Below are positions 10,574 through 23,049 of a stretch of 64,000 nt of DNA, one piece after another. Both the position numbers and the translations under genes were made by a program. The notes below the pieces were generated by a model that saw only the letters and a program-made list of their open reading frames with translations, searched no databases and was not told the origin of the DNA. Numbering within the stretch: the stretch's first letter is position 1; every line of letters begins with the position of its first letter. The DNA is taken from assembly GCF_000002235.5 (NCBI RefSeq), contig NW_022145615.1, forward strand, positions 18,649,012-18,713,011. Reading direction: 5' to 3'. The DNA comes from Strongylocentrotus purpuratus. Taxonomy: Eukaryota > Echinodermata > Echinoidea > Camarodonta > Strongylocentrotidae.

Positions 10574-13060
10574 AGAGGGACCAAGTCTGTAAACATGTAT
10601 TGTGCTAGATACCCCCCGAGAGAAGAATCACTGGCAATTTCCTAATGCAGTTTACAAATTTCATTGGATTACAAATGAACATTTCTTAGATTGAGAAATA
10701 TGCCTCAAGCCCTTTACCAAAATGGAATTTGATGGAATGCATAATTGTGTATTCCATTTACTGCAAACACCTGATACTGAGAATGGCCTGTTTATGTATT
10801 GCACAATTTATGAGATGAGATGTATGTAATAAAATTAAATCATGGTGTTAAAAAGAATACTGTTGTTGATTGCCTGCAGGAAGGCTTTTACTGCAATTTG
10901 AAATACATATACGTGTCATGTATTAAACTGTTAGGGCCTTCTTTTTGGCAGGAGACAAATTACTGATTCAGATAATAAGTTTAAGAGGTGTCCATGGCAG
11001 GTACTATCTGATGGAACTAGATTTTATAGTTATAGCCAAATTCATTATACTGACACATTAAACCATGGAATTGGTTTAATGTTTCAGTATACACCATATG
11101 GACAAACGTGTAAAATACTTGTATATTGACTAAGCAATACGATTTTGTTTTAGCATTTTCTGTTTATTCTATAGTCTAATAAGATTATGCAAATGCCCTT
11201 GGAAATTTGGTCACTAGTTCCATGCCGATGCGGTAACTGGTAACCTGTAAAAACATGTGCCTATAGAAAGAGAGAAAGGACAATGGCACATAGGAACATT
11301 ATATCGAGGGTTCAGTGACACAAAGACGTACCTCCATATTTTGCCAAAATTAGTATTTGATATAAAAATGTTCAGAAAAATGTGCGCTTTCTTAGGAAAC
11401 ACAAAACACCCCATTGAAGTCAATGGCTAGTGAAACATAGACTTAACTCCTTAAGGCCCAAGTGACACATAAACCACTTTTTTTCAAAATAGGAAAAATG
11501 GAGTTATGTCTTTTGTGTCACTGACCCCTCGATATGTTGTACATGGCTGAATTACATGTAGCTTGATGTGATGCAGTCAGTAGGTTTCTAGAGCTGTCCA
11601 TTTTGCATCTAAATGAAGTCGAACCTTCTTTCCAATACACCTACCACCTTGCCTGTCCTTGCATCCTTTAATATGCATTTATACCAGTGTACGGAATAAA
11701 AGATATCGTACAAGATGTTGAAATATCTAGGACTCTAAATGGACATTCAATCAATTTTGTTGCTGAGAAAACAAATGGATTTTATTTACATTAAGTCTTT
11801 TGGAAATAGAAAACCTCCATTTTCTTTAAATCAGTTTCCAGCTGTCCAAACATGCCATATAGTTTTCTAGAACATGAAACCAAAAATGCAGAGGTTCAGG
11901 AAAGTAGACCACTTTGTATCTGATGTTTAGAAATTCACTCAAAGTAAAGGATTTTTTTCTTTGCCAGTCCTCTAAAAGCCTTTGAATACCGGTAGATTAA
12001 AGAGTGACATTTCTAGTTCTGCAGGATGGTGATGAGGGTGATTGAGATTTTTTTTCAAGCCAAAATGAAGATTGAAATCCCAGTGGTATAGATTGCATCA
12101 CACATTTTGACCCAGAAAAATAGGCAATTTATGAAAATGAGATAAAAATTTGAATTCTAGGAGACAGAATTATCTTCCGTTTCTGGAGTGTGGGTTTGTA
12201 AGTTTTCATTTTTAAACCTTTTATAAAAAGAAAACAGGTCATTAAGCAATAGTTCACTGCACTTAAAGATAATACTTAATCTTTGATATGTTTGCTTAAT
12301 CTATTTTCATATCCCGACGTATCGTGTCCTGATTATGGATGCTTAATTGCTGGCTCTCTGTAAATGCAGATCTGATGATTTCAAGCAGAACATTTCAGTA
12401 AATAAATGCGTACACATTGCTATTTTAGTGTAGGGAAGCAGTGTTTTCTCTAATTAATCCAAGAGAATACTTGAAATAAATTATATGCCCAATGGATATA
12501 GAGAAAAAAGGGATATAAAAACTACAAAGTGGATGATATTGAATATTTCAGACATTTTTTTTGTTAGTTTTGTGGTGCCAAGATCTTTTTAAAACTTTAT
12601 TTTTTCTTTTGTAATATTTTATTGTACTATTCCAAGTTTATGTCCTGGTAATTACATTAATGAATGTTCCTGTCTGAAAGTATTAAGTGTTTGACATAGA
12701 TTTGTTCATATTTTTAGTCTTGAGATCATTGTTACTTTTTGTTTGTTAAAGATTGTTGACTTTTGACCTGCATAAATGCTGATGAAGCTAGTAATTATGA
12801 AGCACCTGCCACCCTTTCGCTCTGTGAGGAAAATAGGAAGTGATAAAGTACATTTATCTATCTCAGTTAAACAAATATTGTCCAAACAATAATTAACACT
12901 ATCACAGATAGCGTATGGTCGAGTATGGTCAAGTGCAGTACTGCGGCATTCAGTGACTTTTTTCCTTGATTGTCTGGATTATTCATATTAATATTTGATA
13001 TATTAAGATATCACTGGGCGGTACTCCGCATCCATTGTAGGCCAGTATGTACAAAGGTCA
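10574..13060. other. Intergenic DNA, no gene seen
   Basis: AT-rich sequence between MSH3 and the sorting nexin gene. I found no exon with convincing splice signals, no RNA gene and no internal repeat pair here. Confidence 0.45.
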
Positions 13061-13070
13061 TTCATGTACA

Positions 13071-13320
13071 TATTGACCCTTATATTCAGATGTTATATGT
13101 ACCGGTACAGGGTATTGGCATAAATGGCCTTTCTGGGCAGGTTGTCTTTTCATTATTGAAGCTAGTATGGAGCAAGTTTGACTACTCATCTCGTGAACAT
13201 TGCTTATAGATTGTGAAGCATGTATTGACCCTTATATTCAGGTGTTATAGGTATAGGGTATTGGCATAAATGGCCTTTCTGGGCAGGTTGTCTTTTCATT
13301 ATGGAAGCTAGTGAACATTG
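13071..13320. repeat. Tandem duplication of about 100 bp, period 151 bp
   Basis: The block starting TATTGACCCTTATATTCAG and running through GGCATAAATGGCCTTTCTGG to GAAGCTAGT occurs at 13071-13170 and 13222-13312. The copies are over 90% alike by eye. A GTGAACATTGC word follows both copies, so the duplicated unit probably includes it. Confidence 0.75.
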
Positions 13321-13710
13321 CAAATATAGATTTGACATTGATATGTGTACTTGTAGGTTTACTGTCTTTGCAGCATTACTGTCGTTTGTCAAAAGCTCAA
13401 TTAATTAAAGAGTAATACTTTGCCAACATTTTATTATCAGATTATTACATACAGGTAGATCTCCATGCATCAGTTATCTCGATGGGTGTTACCGTTTTGT
13501 ACAAATTACCTTTATCTGCCCATGCGTAGACAGTATCTCCCAAGTGGCTTATTAATTAAAGGCTACGCCCTGCCCATCATCAGATTTTTACATGGCATCA
13601 AAATATTGATGGCAGAAAAGCATTATGATTCTTCAATAAGAGTGGGGGAGAAATTGTTGGTACAATGTATTACTTTCTTAACATCATGTATCATCGATCT
13701 TAGTCCATTG

Positions 13711-13712
13711 TT

Positions 13713-13748
<36 letters not shown>
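13711..13748 (+). repeat. (TC)n microsatellite
   Basis: About 19 perfect TC dinucleotides in intergenic DNA. Confidence 0.9.
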
Positions 13749-13750
<2 letters not shown>

Positions 13751-14934
13751 GCTCACATATTAACATTCTTGTTCAGCATCTTCCCTTTCTGTTTCACACT
13801 TATCTTCCTTGTTTTCACCTCTTCGTTTTTTAAAAGTATTTTATTTTTCTCACTTAAATTTTCTGTTGCTCAACATCTCACTTCAGATGATTCTCTTTTA
13901 TTATGATTTTCTCTGTCTCTCCTTTCCTTCTCTATCTATTCATTGTCTTCCTCCATATAGTATGTACCCTATCTACTGTATCTAATCAGATTTACATCAG
14001 CTGCCTTTGTAAGATAAAAACAAACTATTTGCCAAAATTTATGCATTTTTTTTTTCGTTTTGCATCATGTATCATTGAATTGTATCCAGTTTTAACAAGG
14101 TGAAAAAGTACTATTTTGAATAAAATATAGCATTTTTTGGTGCTACAAAATGACAAAAGTTCTTTTGTTTCTTTTTGTACAGTCTTGTATCTCTATCCAC
14201 TGCATGAATATCTCTTAGATAAGATGCTTATGTATACTTTGAACAAACAAAATAGAATTTAAGGTAATGTATTGAAATCATTTTAAATTGTGATTAATGA
14301 ACAGAAGATAAAAACATGTCCTAAGAAGAAGAACAAAAATAAGTTTCAGTTTAAGTTTAATGTTTTAGATGTATGGAGGGGTCTAAAATAAAGACAGAAC
14401 ACTTTAGTCATAATATATTTCTTTTCAACATATAGTATTCAATAAGTTTTTTATTCAAAAAAAATAAATGAACTTTTTTTTTAAAGGAGCAAGTTTTTGT
14501 CACATATGACAAAAAGCTACCAACAACTGTGTTTGATTATAAATGATATATAATAAATGCTGTTCAATACTGGTATACAATGTATAACATGCATGTAGCA
14601 TTGTAACTTGGCATACAACATACATATTTACAAACACAGGCAATTGCACAGTGTAACTCTAAAGGGGGGGGGGGGGACACATCTTACTTTTGTTTAATTC
14701 ACTTCACATCTTTCATTAATGTAGTATATATTCAAGAACATACACGTATGAGTAGCATTTTCACATCATTTTAGTTTCATATAAACTTTCTTTATGGTAG
14801 AAAATCAATCATATTTTATCACCTACCGAATGCTTCCCACCCACCTACACAATCGATCTAGACAATCAATATGGAATATCATTTTCCCTGAAGCTCTCTC
14901 CAAGCCAAAATGTTATTTGTATTTATTACATCTA

Positions 14935-15300
14935 TTTGTTGATTCTTAAAATATGACAAAAATCAGAACAAAAAAACAATTATGGCATGCCTTTATATTG
15001 AACTTCCTCTTAGAGTAAGTGGAGAATAAATGGTTGATTGATTTACTCAGTTAGCAGGCATGTATTGTTGCTATATCGAACAAGCCTCTGGCAACAATGT
15101 CTATCGCCTGGTGTAACCTTTTCAACATGATATATTGTATTTTTTGACATATATTTGTGGATTCTCAACAACAACAAAATATATAAAAATGGCATATCTT
15201 CATTTTGGACCTCCTCTTAGAGTAAGTGGAGAATAAATGGTTCATCGATTTAGTCTCAGTTTGCAAGCATGAATTGTTGCTATATTGAGTCATGATTTTC
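14935..15300. repeat. Diverged direct duplication of about 130 bp
   Basis: The words CCTCTTAGAGTAAGTGGAGA, AATAAATGGTT and ATTGTTGCTATAT occur in the same order near 15004-15077 and 15212-15285. They are preceded in both cases by ATTCT and an A-rich stretch. This looks like an old tandem duplication with period about 207 bp. Confidence 0.65.
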
Positions 15301-16124
15301 ATCAATAATGCATTTTGTGTTCTGAACGCGCCTTTTCAGAGCCACTACATTTCGCTATTAATTACCTAAACTGGTTATTCCCTTTAAACAGTCGTCGGTT
15401 CAGTGACGGTTAAGATGCATCTACCCTTCTCGAATTACGACTGTCCTGCCTGCATAGCATTGTATCACTTGGTCATAGCTATTTTAAGGAATCTCTGTGG
15501 TTGCACTTTTACATTATCTACTGTCACGTATGCATGGCTGTGGGTAAAACACAGGATTTGTTTAAAAATGTTCATTTCTTAAGAAATCCATTAACTGAGG
15601 AAATACAATGTGCCTCACTTACAGACAATAGTATGGCGGGGGGGGGGGGGGGGGGGTGGGTGTCCGCACACTTAACAAAGCTAAAGACTTCTCATTTGCT
15701 TTTGGATTTAAAAGAAAATGATCATCAATTCATCATGTCTATTGAATGGTAAAATCCTTTACCTAAACTCAAGATATCCCAAATGAACCCATAAAATGTT
15801 TGAAAATCTATCATCCTTCTTATTTATAACTTGTAAATAGCTACAACTATTTTGTTACATTAAGTAATAAAACTTCTTGCTATGTACATTTTAGGCTTAA
15901 CTGTATCATGTCTCTTCAATAAATATTGCACAGTGATATCAACTAACTCTACGGTATATATAAAAATATAGTTTTTGTTTTACATACAATATTTTACATG
16001 ATATGCATTTCTAAAGCAATAACTAACACGCACAATATTTCAAAGTTCTGCACACAACAGAGTGTTACAGATCAAAACTGAGAATGCATCTCAATGGTTA
16101 ATTGCCCTAGAGACAATTGGTAAA

Positions 16125-16740
16125 CCTTACCCTAACCCTAAAACTTTACCTAAACTTAACCCTAAACCTAATCTATAACCCTAATTACAACCTATAGTCC
16201 CATACCTAAAACTAACCCTAAACCTAATTTTAACCCTAATGCTAACCCTAAAACCAACCATAACCCTAAAGCTAACCTTAACCCTAATCCCAACCTTAAA
16301 CCAAACCCTAAAGCTAACCTTAACCCTAATCCCAACCTTAAACCAAACCCTAAACCTAAATCTAAACTTAATCTATAACCCAAATTACAACCCTTAGTCC
16401 CATACTTAAAACTAACCCTAAACCTAACCTTAAATCTAATGCTAACCCTAAAACCAATCATAACCCTAAACCTTACCTTAACCCTAATCCTAAACCTAAC
16501 CCTAAACCTAAATCTAAACCTAATCTATAAACCAAAGTATTAACACATAGTCCCATACCTAAAACTAACCTTATACCTAACCTTAACCCTAAACCTACAC
16601 CTAACCCTAAACCTAAATCTAACCCTAACCTAAAACTAACCCTAAAACTAACCCTAAAACTAACCCTAAACCTAAACCTAATCTAAAATCCACATTGCAA
16701 CCCATAGTTCCATACCTAACCCTAACCCTACATCCTAACT
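16125..16740. repeat. Degenerate interstitial telomere-like tract (CCCTAA/CCTAAA)
   Basis: About 600 bp composed of CCCTAA, CCTAAA, CCTTAA and related hexamers on the + strand (TTAGGG-like on the - strand). Internal higher-order blocks repeat, for example AACCTATAGTCCCATACCTA and its variant about 190 and 350 bp later. TTAGGG is the usual metazoan telomere repeat. The tract lies about 150 bp beyond the stop codon of the sorting nexin gene. Open frames here are repeat artefacts. Confidence 0.85.
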
Positions 16741-16887
16741 GTGACCAAATGGCAACCCAAATCCTAACCCTATATCTTTCACAAAAGAAAGCCATGAAAT
16801 TATCACCGGAGCACTTGTTACATATAAAACATCACATTTGCAACACTGCAGAACTAATGTATTTCATGCTGTTTAGTCCATTTCCTT

Positions 16888-17026
16888 TTAAGATGCACTA
16901 CTGGAACTTTCAGGGTCGTCATACAATCCTTGCCGCACCCCGTCAGCCAAGATATCGGGGATACCCCCCTCTGGAGGCGTCGCGTTTAGAAATGGATCAC
17001 TTTCGAAAACCATGACGGGCTGGTGA
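16888..17026 (-). CDS. SNX24: SNX22/24-like terminal exon
   Basis: The acceptor is CTCTTTTTGCAG. The exon needs two bases from upstream, consistent with the GA left by exon 25440-25361. It encodes HQPVMVFESDPFLNATPPEG and a C-terminus ending SSSSAS with a TAA at 16890-16888. The HQPV-hydrophobic-DP block is conserved near the end of SNX24 proteins. Confidence 0.8.
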
Positions 17027-19667
17027 CTGCAAAAAGAGACAATACAAAAACTTTAGGAAACCATTCAAGTGTCACCCATGTCACCTACAGCTTGGCTTGA
17101 ATTTCACATTACTGTGCTGTAGACGTATGAGATGAGTACTTTACACTTGACTGGAGGTTGTGGGTTTGATCCCCCGCACAATAGGCCTGTCTTCATCAGC
17201 TCGAGATTGCCAAATATCCAGCTATTTGAACTATCCCGATCGCAGTTAATTTGTGTCCAGTTAATTTGCATCTTAATCAGCCCAAATTTGCAATTAGCAG
17301 GATATTTGGTCGAGATAAACATCCCAAGATATCTTGGGCTAGTTTGCAAAATATCCCACTATTTGTCCGGTTCGTCCTCACCAGCCCGAAGACTCGCACT
17401 ATGCATGAACGCTGAGCAAAATATCTTGAGCTAATTTCTCGTGCTCGAGTTTCAAGGTCAAGTCTCGAGCTGATGAAGACGCGATTTGTAACTTCTGGAT
17501 TATTTCCCAAATCAGAAAGAGTGTAATATTTGGCGATCTCAAGCTGATGAAAACAGGCCTATTATGTCCTTGAGCAAGGCATCCTAGCTACATACATGTA
17601 CAATACTTCTTTCCATCCAGGTGTTAGATGGGTACCCACAGTAGAATGGGAAGAGCACACTTGCAAAATTGCACTTGGCTAAAGTACTCCCAAGGGAGCA
17701 GAGTGTGTGCATTACTGGTATCATGTATGGAATAGCAATTGAATTCAATGACCGGGGTTATAATAAAAATGCAAAGCAATTGAATATTGTTACCATTATT
17801 ATTATATTATTCTCAATCAATAATAAGAATGTGAGCTTTTGCTAAAACTGACCATTTAAACAAATGAACAAATGTTTATCATACCTTTCCTTTTCTTCAA
17901 ATTTTAGCATGATAATCACAATGCCTGTTATTTGTTTTCTCTACTTCATTCTCAGATATTTGAGACAGGTTAAATAGCAAATTAAAAAAACTTTCACCTT
18001 CTTTTTGAGATCTTCAAATTTTATTTCTTTCATCTTGGAACTCAATTTGATCCCATTTTAATATATAGGCTATATCGATTTTAAAGTAGGCAGATTTGTT
18101 AATTACATGTAAAGAACTGTTGTGACATTTGTATTACTTTACACAGGCGTTTAAAACATATGTGGAAATACAAAAACTCTTTCCCTGGTACAAAGTCAAA
18201 CTATAAGAACATTAGAATACATACAAATGTTTATACACAGTGAAAACATACACAACCCAAGTTTCTTTTATGAATAGATGTAGATTGTATATACAGGGTT
18301 GTAGGTAACTTTGTTACATAAACAGTAAATCTCAAACATACATACAATTTATTTTAGTATGTTGAATTGACAAGGTAAAATGTCAATGAGAAGTAAGCAC
18401 ACCCCCCAAAAAATGATGTTCACAGAAAGAAAAAATATGACAATATCTATTTTTTTTAAAATTAAATGCAGAGCTCTTCTTCATCGAATGCTGTAGGTAA
18501 AGTCTGCCACTAAATCACAGATACATTATCGGTTCAGCCAATTTGAAGAACCAACACCTATAGTGATTGCAAATGTTTAAAATTCACAACTTTCTTATTT
18601 TTTGTCCTATTTCATTCAAACTTTGACCAGTCTACTTCTCTGATGTTTTTACTTTCTTCTAGAGTTGTTTGCTATCAAGGTTGGATTTGCCTACAATGAT
18701 GAACTTGTAATGTATATGCTCATGTTGTACAATGTGCACGTAATCATGACCATTTCATATCTCTCCATCAGAGAGTAATTAATAGAGGAGCAGGAAATCC
18801 AAACAGAATTTTGATTTATTTCCTCACATAAATATTTAATCATTGTAATAAAGCATTCATAGAGCAGCAGAAGAAGACTTTGATTTACATGTACATGAAT
18901 TTCCACACTTGAAAAATGCAATCATTGTTTTAACGAACCATATTGTATCTCATATTTACATCAGAACAAACATATCCCTGTAGTTAGGAAATAAAATGAA
19001 AGTTATTCTATTATACACCTGTAGCACTGAATCCCATCGCCCATCGCCTCTTAATTAGACTCAACGTTTATGAATAAAACTTTTATTGCAGTTCAGATTT
19101 ACAACTATTAATAAATAAGGGGGATAGTAAAAGTGCTCTATTTATAAACAGATAGCTAGTAAATCAGAGTAAAGGCTTAGTTGAGGGGCGATGAAGAGTG
19201 TTCCACTTCAAGCCAATACAAGTATGGCTTGTTTATCAATGAAAGTGTGATGTTTTCTAATACTTCCTGCCTTCAATCATCACTTTTCATCGATGATGCA
19301 CGACAAAAGCATCACAAAAAATGAGAATGGTACAAAAAGCATAAAATAAGGATGACAAATTAATCACAACTTGGTCTACGGTGAGTTATGGTTGTGGTTT
19401 ATATGTGGTGCCAAAAGTGGTGATTCCTACGCAGCACATACTAGTGGATCTTAATGAAAGAATACCATGTCGTAAATAAAACACACCCTTGACATGTGTT
19501 TATGGAGGAGACGAAGATAGGTGAGAAACTGAGCTCAAGAACAAAGCAGTATGGATGAGAAAATAAAGAGAGGGGGAGAGAGATACATGTAGATGGGCAA
19601 GCAAGAGAGAGGTGAAACAGCGCAGCCAGGCAAAATTTCGCAATGATTCAGCCAGCCGCTGAATAAG

Positions 19668-19710
<43 letters not shown>

Positions 19711-22700
19711 AAGAGGACACTTTTTTTTTTTTTACAAACATATCAATGCAAGCGATATTTGTTTCTCACTTGCTCCATCCCATCGAAATTAGAAAATCAC
19801 ATCTGGGGGGTGTTTCACAAAGATCCTAAGTCAAACTTAACTCTAAGTTGGACTTAAAAATTATGGAGCGCCATTTGCAGCCTTAAAATAAAATACATTC
19901 AAAAGCAAAAATTCAAGTATTTTAGACTTTTTATAAATTCCACATCAAGAACATGAAATCTCCTTGATAATAGAAAATATGAATGATTTGAATCAACATT
20001 TTATGCCTTTAACAACAAAAAATACAAAATATTTTCATATATGCTAATTGCTTTCCATAATTGTTAAGTCCAACTTAGAGATAAGTTCAACTTAGGATAG
20101 TTGTTAAACACTCCCCAGATCTATTAGAACAGGCAAAAGGAAAGTTCCTCTATTTTTTATAATTCAAATGAAATCAAAAATGATTATGAATGATAAGAAA
20201 AAATCATTTGAAATCACACTGAATATTCTAACACTTAACCCTGGATTCCTGGGTGAATACTATACAGTATTTCTTGTAGTAGCAACCATGACACAAAAAA
20301 TGCTTCTGTTTAATCAAAATGAAAGGTTTGGAGACTCTTTCAAGGTAGTCTGTCCATTTTGCAGGCTGAAAATATAAATTATGCAAATCCTATGGTAAAC
20401 AAGAGATAATACCAACTAAAAACTCCTCTTTAAAGATTAGAACTAGTAATGTGGAATTATATCGACCATTAAGAACTTTAAAAATGAATTGCAAAAATAG
20501 GCCTAGAAAGTAGTTTGATTTTCAGACCCTTGTACCGCATAGTCGTACATTTTGTGTTGAGTAAAGACTTGATAAATTTAATTTTGGCCACTGATGTGTA
20601 CAAATGACAATGAATCCATACTGTAGAAGTGTCGAAGTCGAGTGGTTCAAGCACTTGAATTGAGATTCGAAGGTCGTGGTTCGATCCCAAACACGGCACT
20701 AATGTCCTTTAATAAGGCTACTCCATCCGTTTGAGGTAAATAGGTACCTGGCAGGAATTAATTACTTGAAATGATTGAGTGCAAAATGGCAGCTAGGCTA
20801 AAGCCGAAGTATTAAATAATTTGTGCGCCTCAGAATAGAAATGTCTAGATAGACGGTGCTATATAAATGCCTATTATTATTATTATTGTTACTACCCTTA
20901 ACAGCTAATTTTATCTATGTTATTAACAAATTTAAAAAAGCATCAAAAGCAGACCATTGTTAGACGTCCATACTTGTAAGTTACATTTTACTTCTGCAAG
21001 AACATGTCTATTTCATTCAGTGAGATGAATGTTAGTAACATGATGCAAGTTACTTATGATACAAGTAAATGAAGAATAAAACAACAGAAAGCTGCCAAAT
21101 CAATGTTAGCTGCATGATGATGAATCTAAATCATGGAGCAGCTAGTTTTAGATATTTGAAAATATGAGTGTCACTCATGAGGGGAGAAGAAAACAAATAA
21201 CTCAGTTGGATGAAAACAAATCAATCAGTTGGATGAATGTTAGTATTAAACATGATGCACGTTACTTTAAAGATGAAGTTGAGTTCTGGTCATGCGATTG
21301 CATTGTGAAAGAAACGGTGTGGAACCGACCAGAAAAGGTTGATCATCTAGCATATAAGAATTTGTGTGTGTTGCAAGGTTCGGGAATCATTCAAAATGAT
21401 AAGAAATTTGGCCAAGTCTTGGTAAAGTTACAAACACTAGCACAGAAAGATGTATATGGGACTACACAAACACGTGGCGTAAAAAGCCGCCCCCCCCCCC
21501 CGATATTTACGATGTTACATGCATATTTAGAATATGAAGGCATTTGAAGAGCCATGCTTTTCAGGGAACATGTCTTAACTGATGTTCTTCCACACTTGCA
21601 TAATAAGAATGAGTAATGCTCACAAATTATTTTTCACCTCTTCCCAGAACTCAACCTTCTCTTTAATGATTGCAATTCAAATGAAGAATAACACAACAGA
21701 ATGCTGCCAAGTCAATGTTAGCTGCATGATGATGACTCTAAATCATGGAGCAGTGTTAGATATTTGAAAATAAGAGTGCTACTCATGAGGGAAAAAATAA
21801 CCACTCATTCAGTTGGATGAATGTTAGTAACATGATGCAAGTTATTTATGATATCAAGTCAAATGAAGAATACCAAAAAAAAAATGCTGTCAAATCGATG
21901 TTAGCTGCATGATGATGAATCTAAATCATGGAGCAGTGTTAGATTTTGAAAATAAGAGTGCTACTCATGAGGGAGAAAAAAATGTAAGTTACATTCTACT
22001 TCTGCAAGAACATGTCTATTTCATTCAGTTGGAAGAATGTTAGTTACATGATGCAAGTCACTTATGATTTCAAGTAATATGAAAAAATTAAACAACAAAA
22101 TGCTGTAGGGCAAAGGTGCAAAATCAATTTAGTAACTAAATAGCTGCATGATGATGAATCTAAATTTAGAATTTTGAAAATATGAGTGTTACTCATACTG
22201 AGGGGAGGGAAAAAAATAATAACCACTCACGTTGAAGTTTCTTTTATATCTAAATCATCCAATGAACTGTGAGGACAAATCAAAATGATTAAATACCACG
22301 TTATATATTCAAACAATAGTAGCAAAGATGTGTTAAATGCAAATTGGACATGCGGGATCGGAAGTATACCAGTTAATCATCATGATAATGACAGTTGTTC
22401 TGACAGCTTTTAATCTGATTAGTCTTGGGCTTAGTAACTAAATGGCTTTATAAAAATAATTGCAAGTGTCAAAATGATTTAATCTTTAAAATATAAACAT
22501 AATAAAGCACTGACAGATTGCTCAGTTAAACTAGAAAATTGAAAAATAAGAATAACAACAACAACACAAGTTTACAAATACATTTAACAACACTAACACC
22601 AAAGAGATAAAAATACAGCATAATTTTCAACAACAAAAAATTTAGCAAGTCAAATGCTGCACATTCACATATCAAGTGTAAGTTAATGAATATGTACAAC

Positions 22701-23015
22701 AATTTTTGTCCAAATAATACACACAAGGGAGAAAAAAACAAAAAGGCATGAAGTTTACAGGTGTACATCATGATTATGGTATTACACATGTAGTAGTCCT
22801 TTTTTTACCCGACTGCTAAGAAAGCAGAAATGCTTGTTATGAATAGCTTCTCCAGAAAACCCCCACTTGTGCAAAGAGTTCTTTTACGTCCTTCCCCCTA
22901 AATATAATTTCCTACAAATAGCCACTATATGTAGAAATGGGGAAATGGAACAAAATCATGTAATATATGCCTTGCAAAAGCCCACAGGTGGAAAAGCTGA
23001 CATATTAAAGAAAAT

Positions 23016-23049
<34 letters not shown>

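Noticed and set aside
16192..16461. 89-codon frame of Gly-Leu repeats on the - strand
   Set aside because: A translation of the degenerate telomeric hexamers, not a protein gene.
18475..18510. Candidate sorting nexin micro-exon (FDEEE) after a TTTACCTACAG acceptor
   Set aside because: The phase does not fit exon 25440-25361 (it gives a stop), and no donor follows.
20623..20700. Possible tRNA gene
   Set aside because: A and B boxes are present, but it is fused to a SINE body and A/T tail; the stems are imperfect. The same applies to 60749-60822.
21164..21547. 127-codon frame with protein-like text (DCIVKETVWNRPEKVDHLAY)
   Set aside because: The same text recurs at 54153-53926 only because both lie in MITE family F; the frame crosses the MITE boundary into repeat DNA and a poly(C) run.
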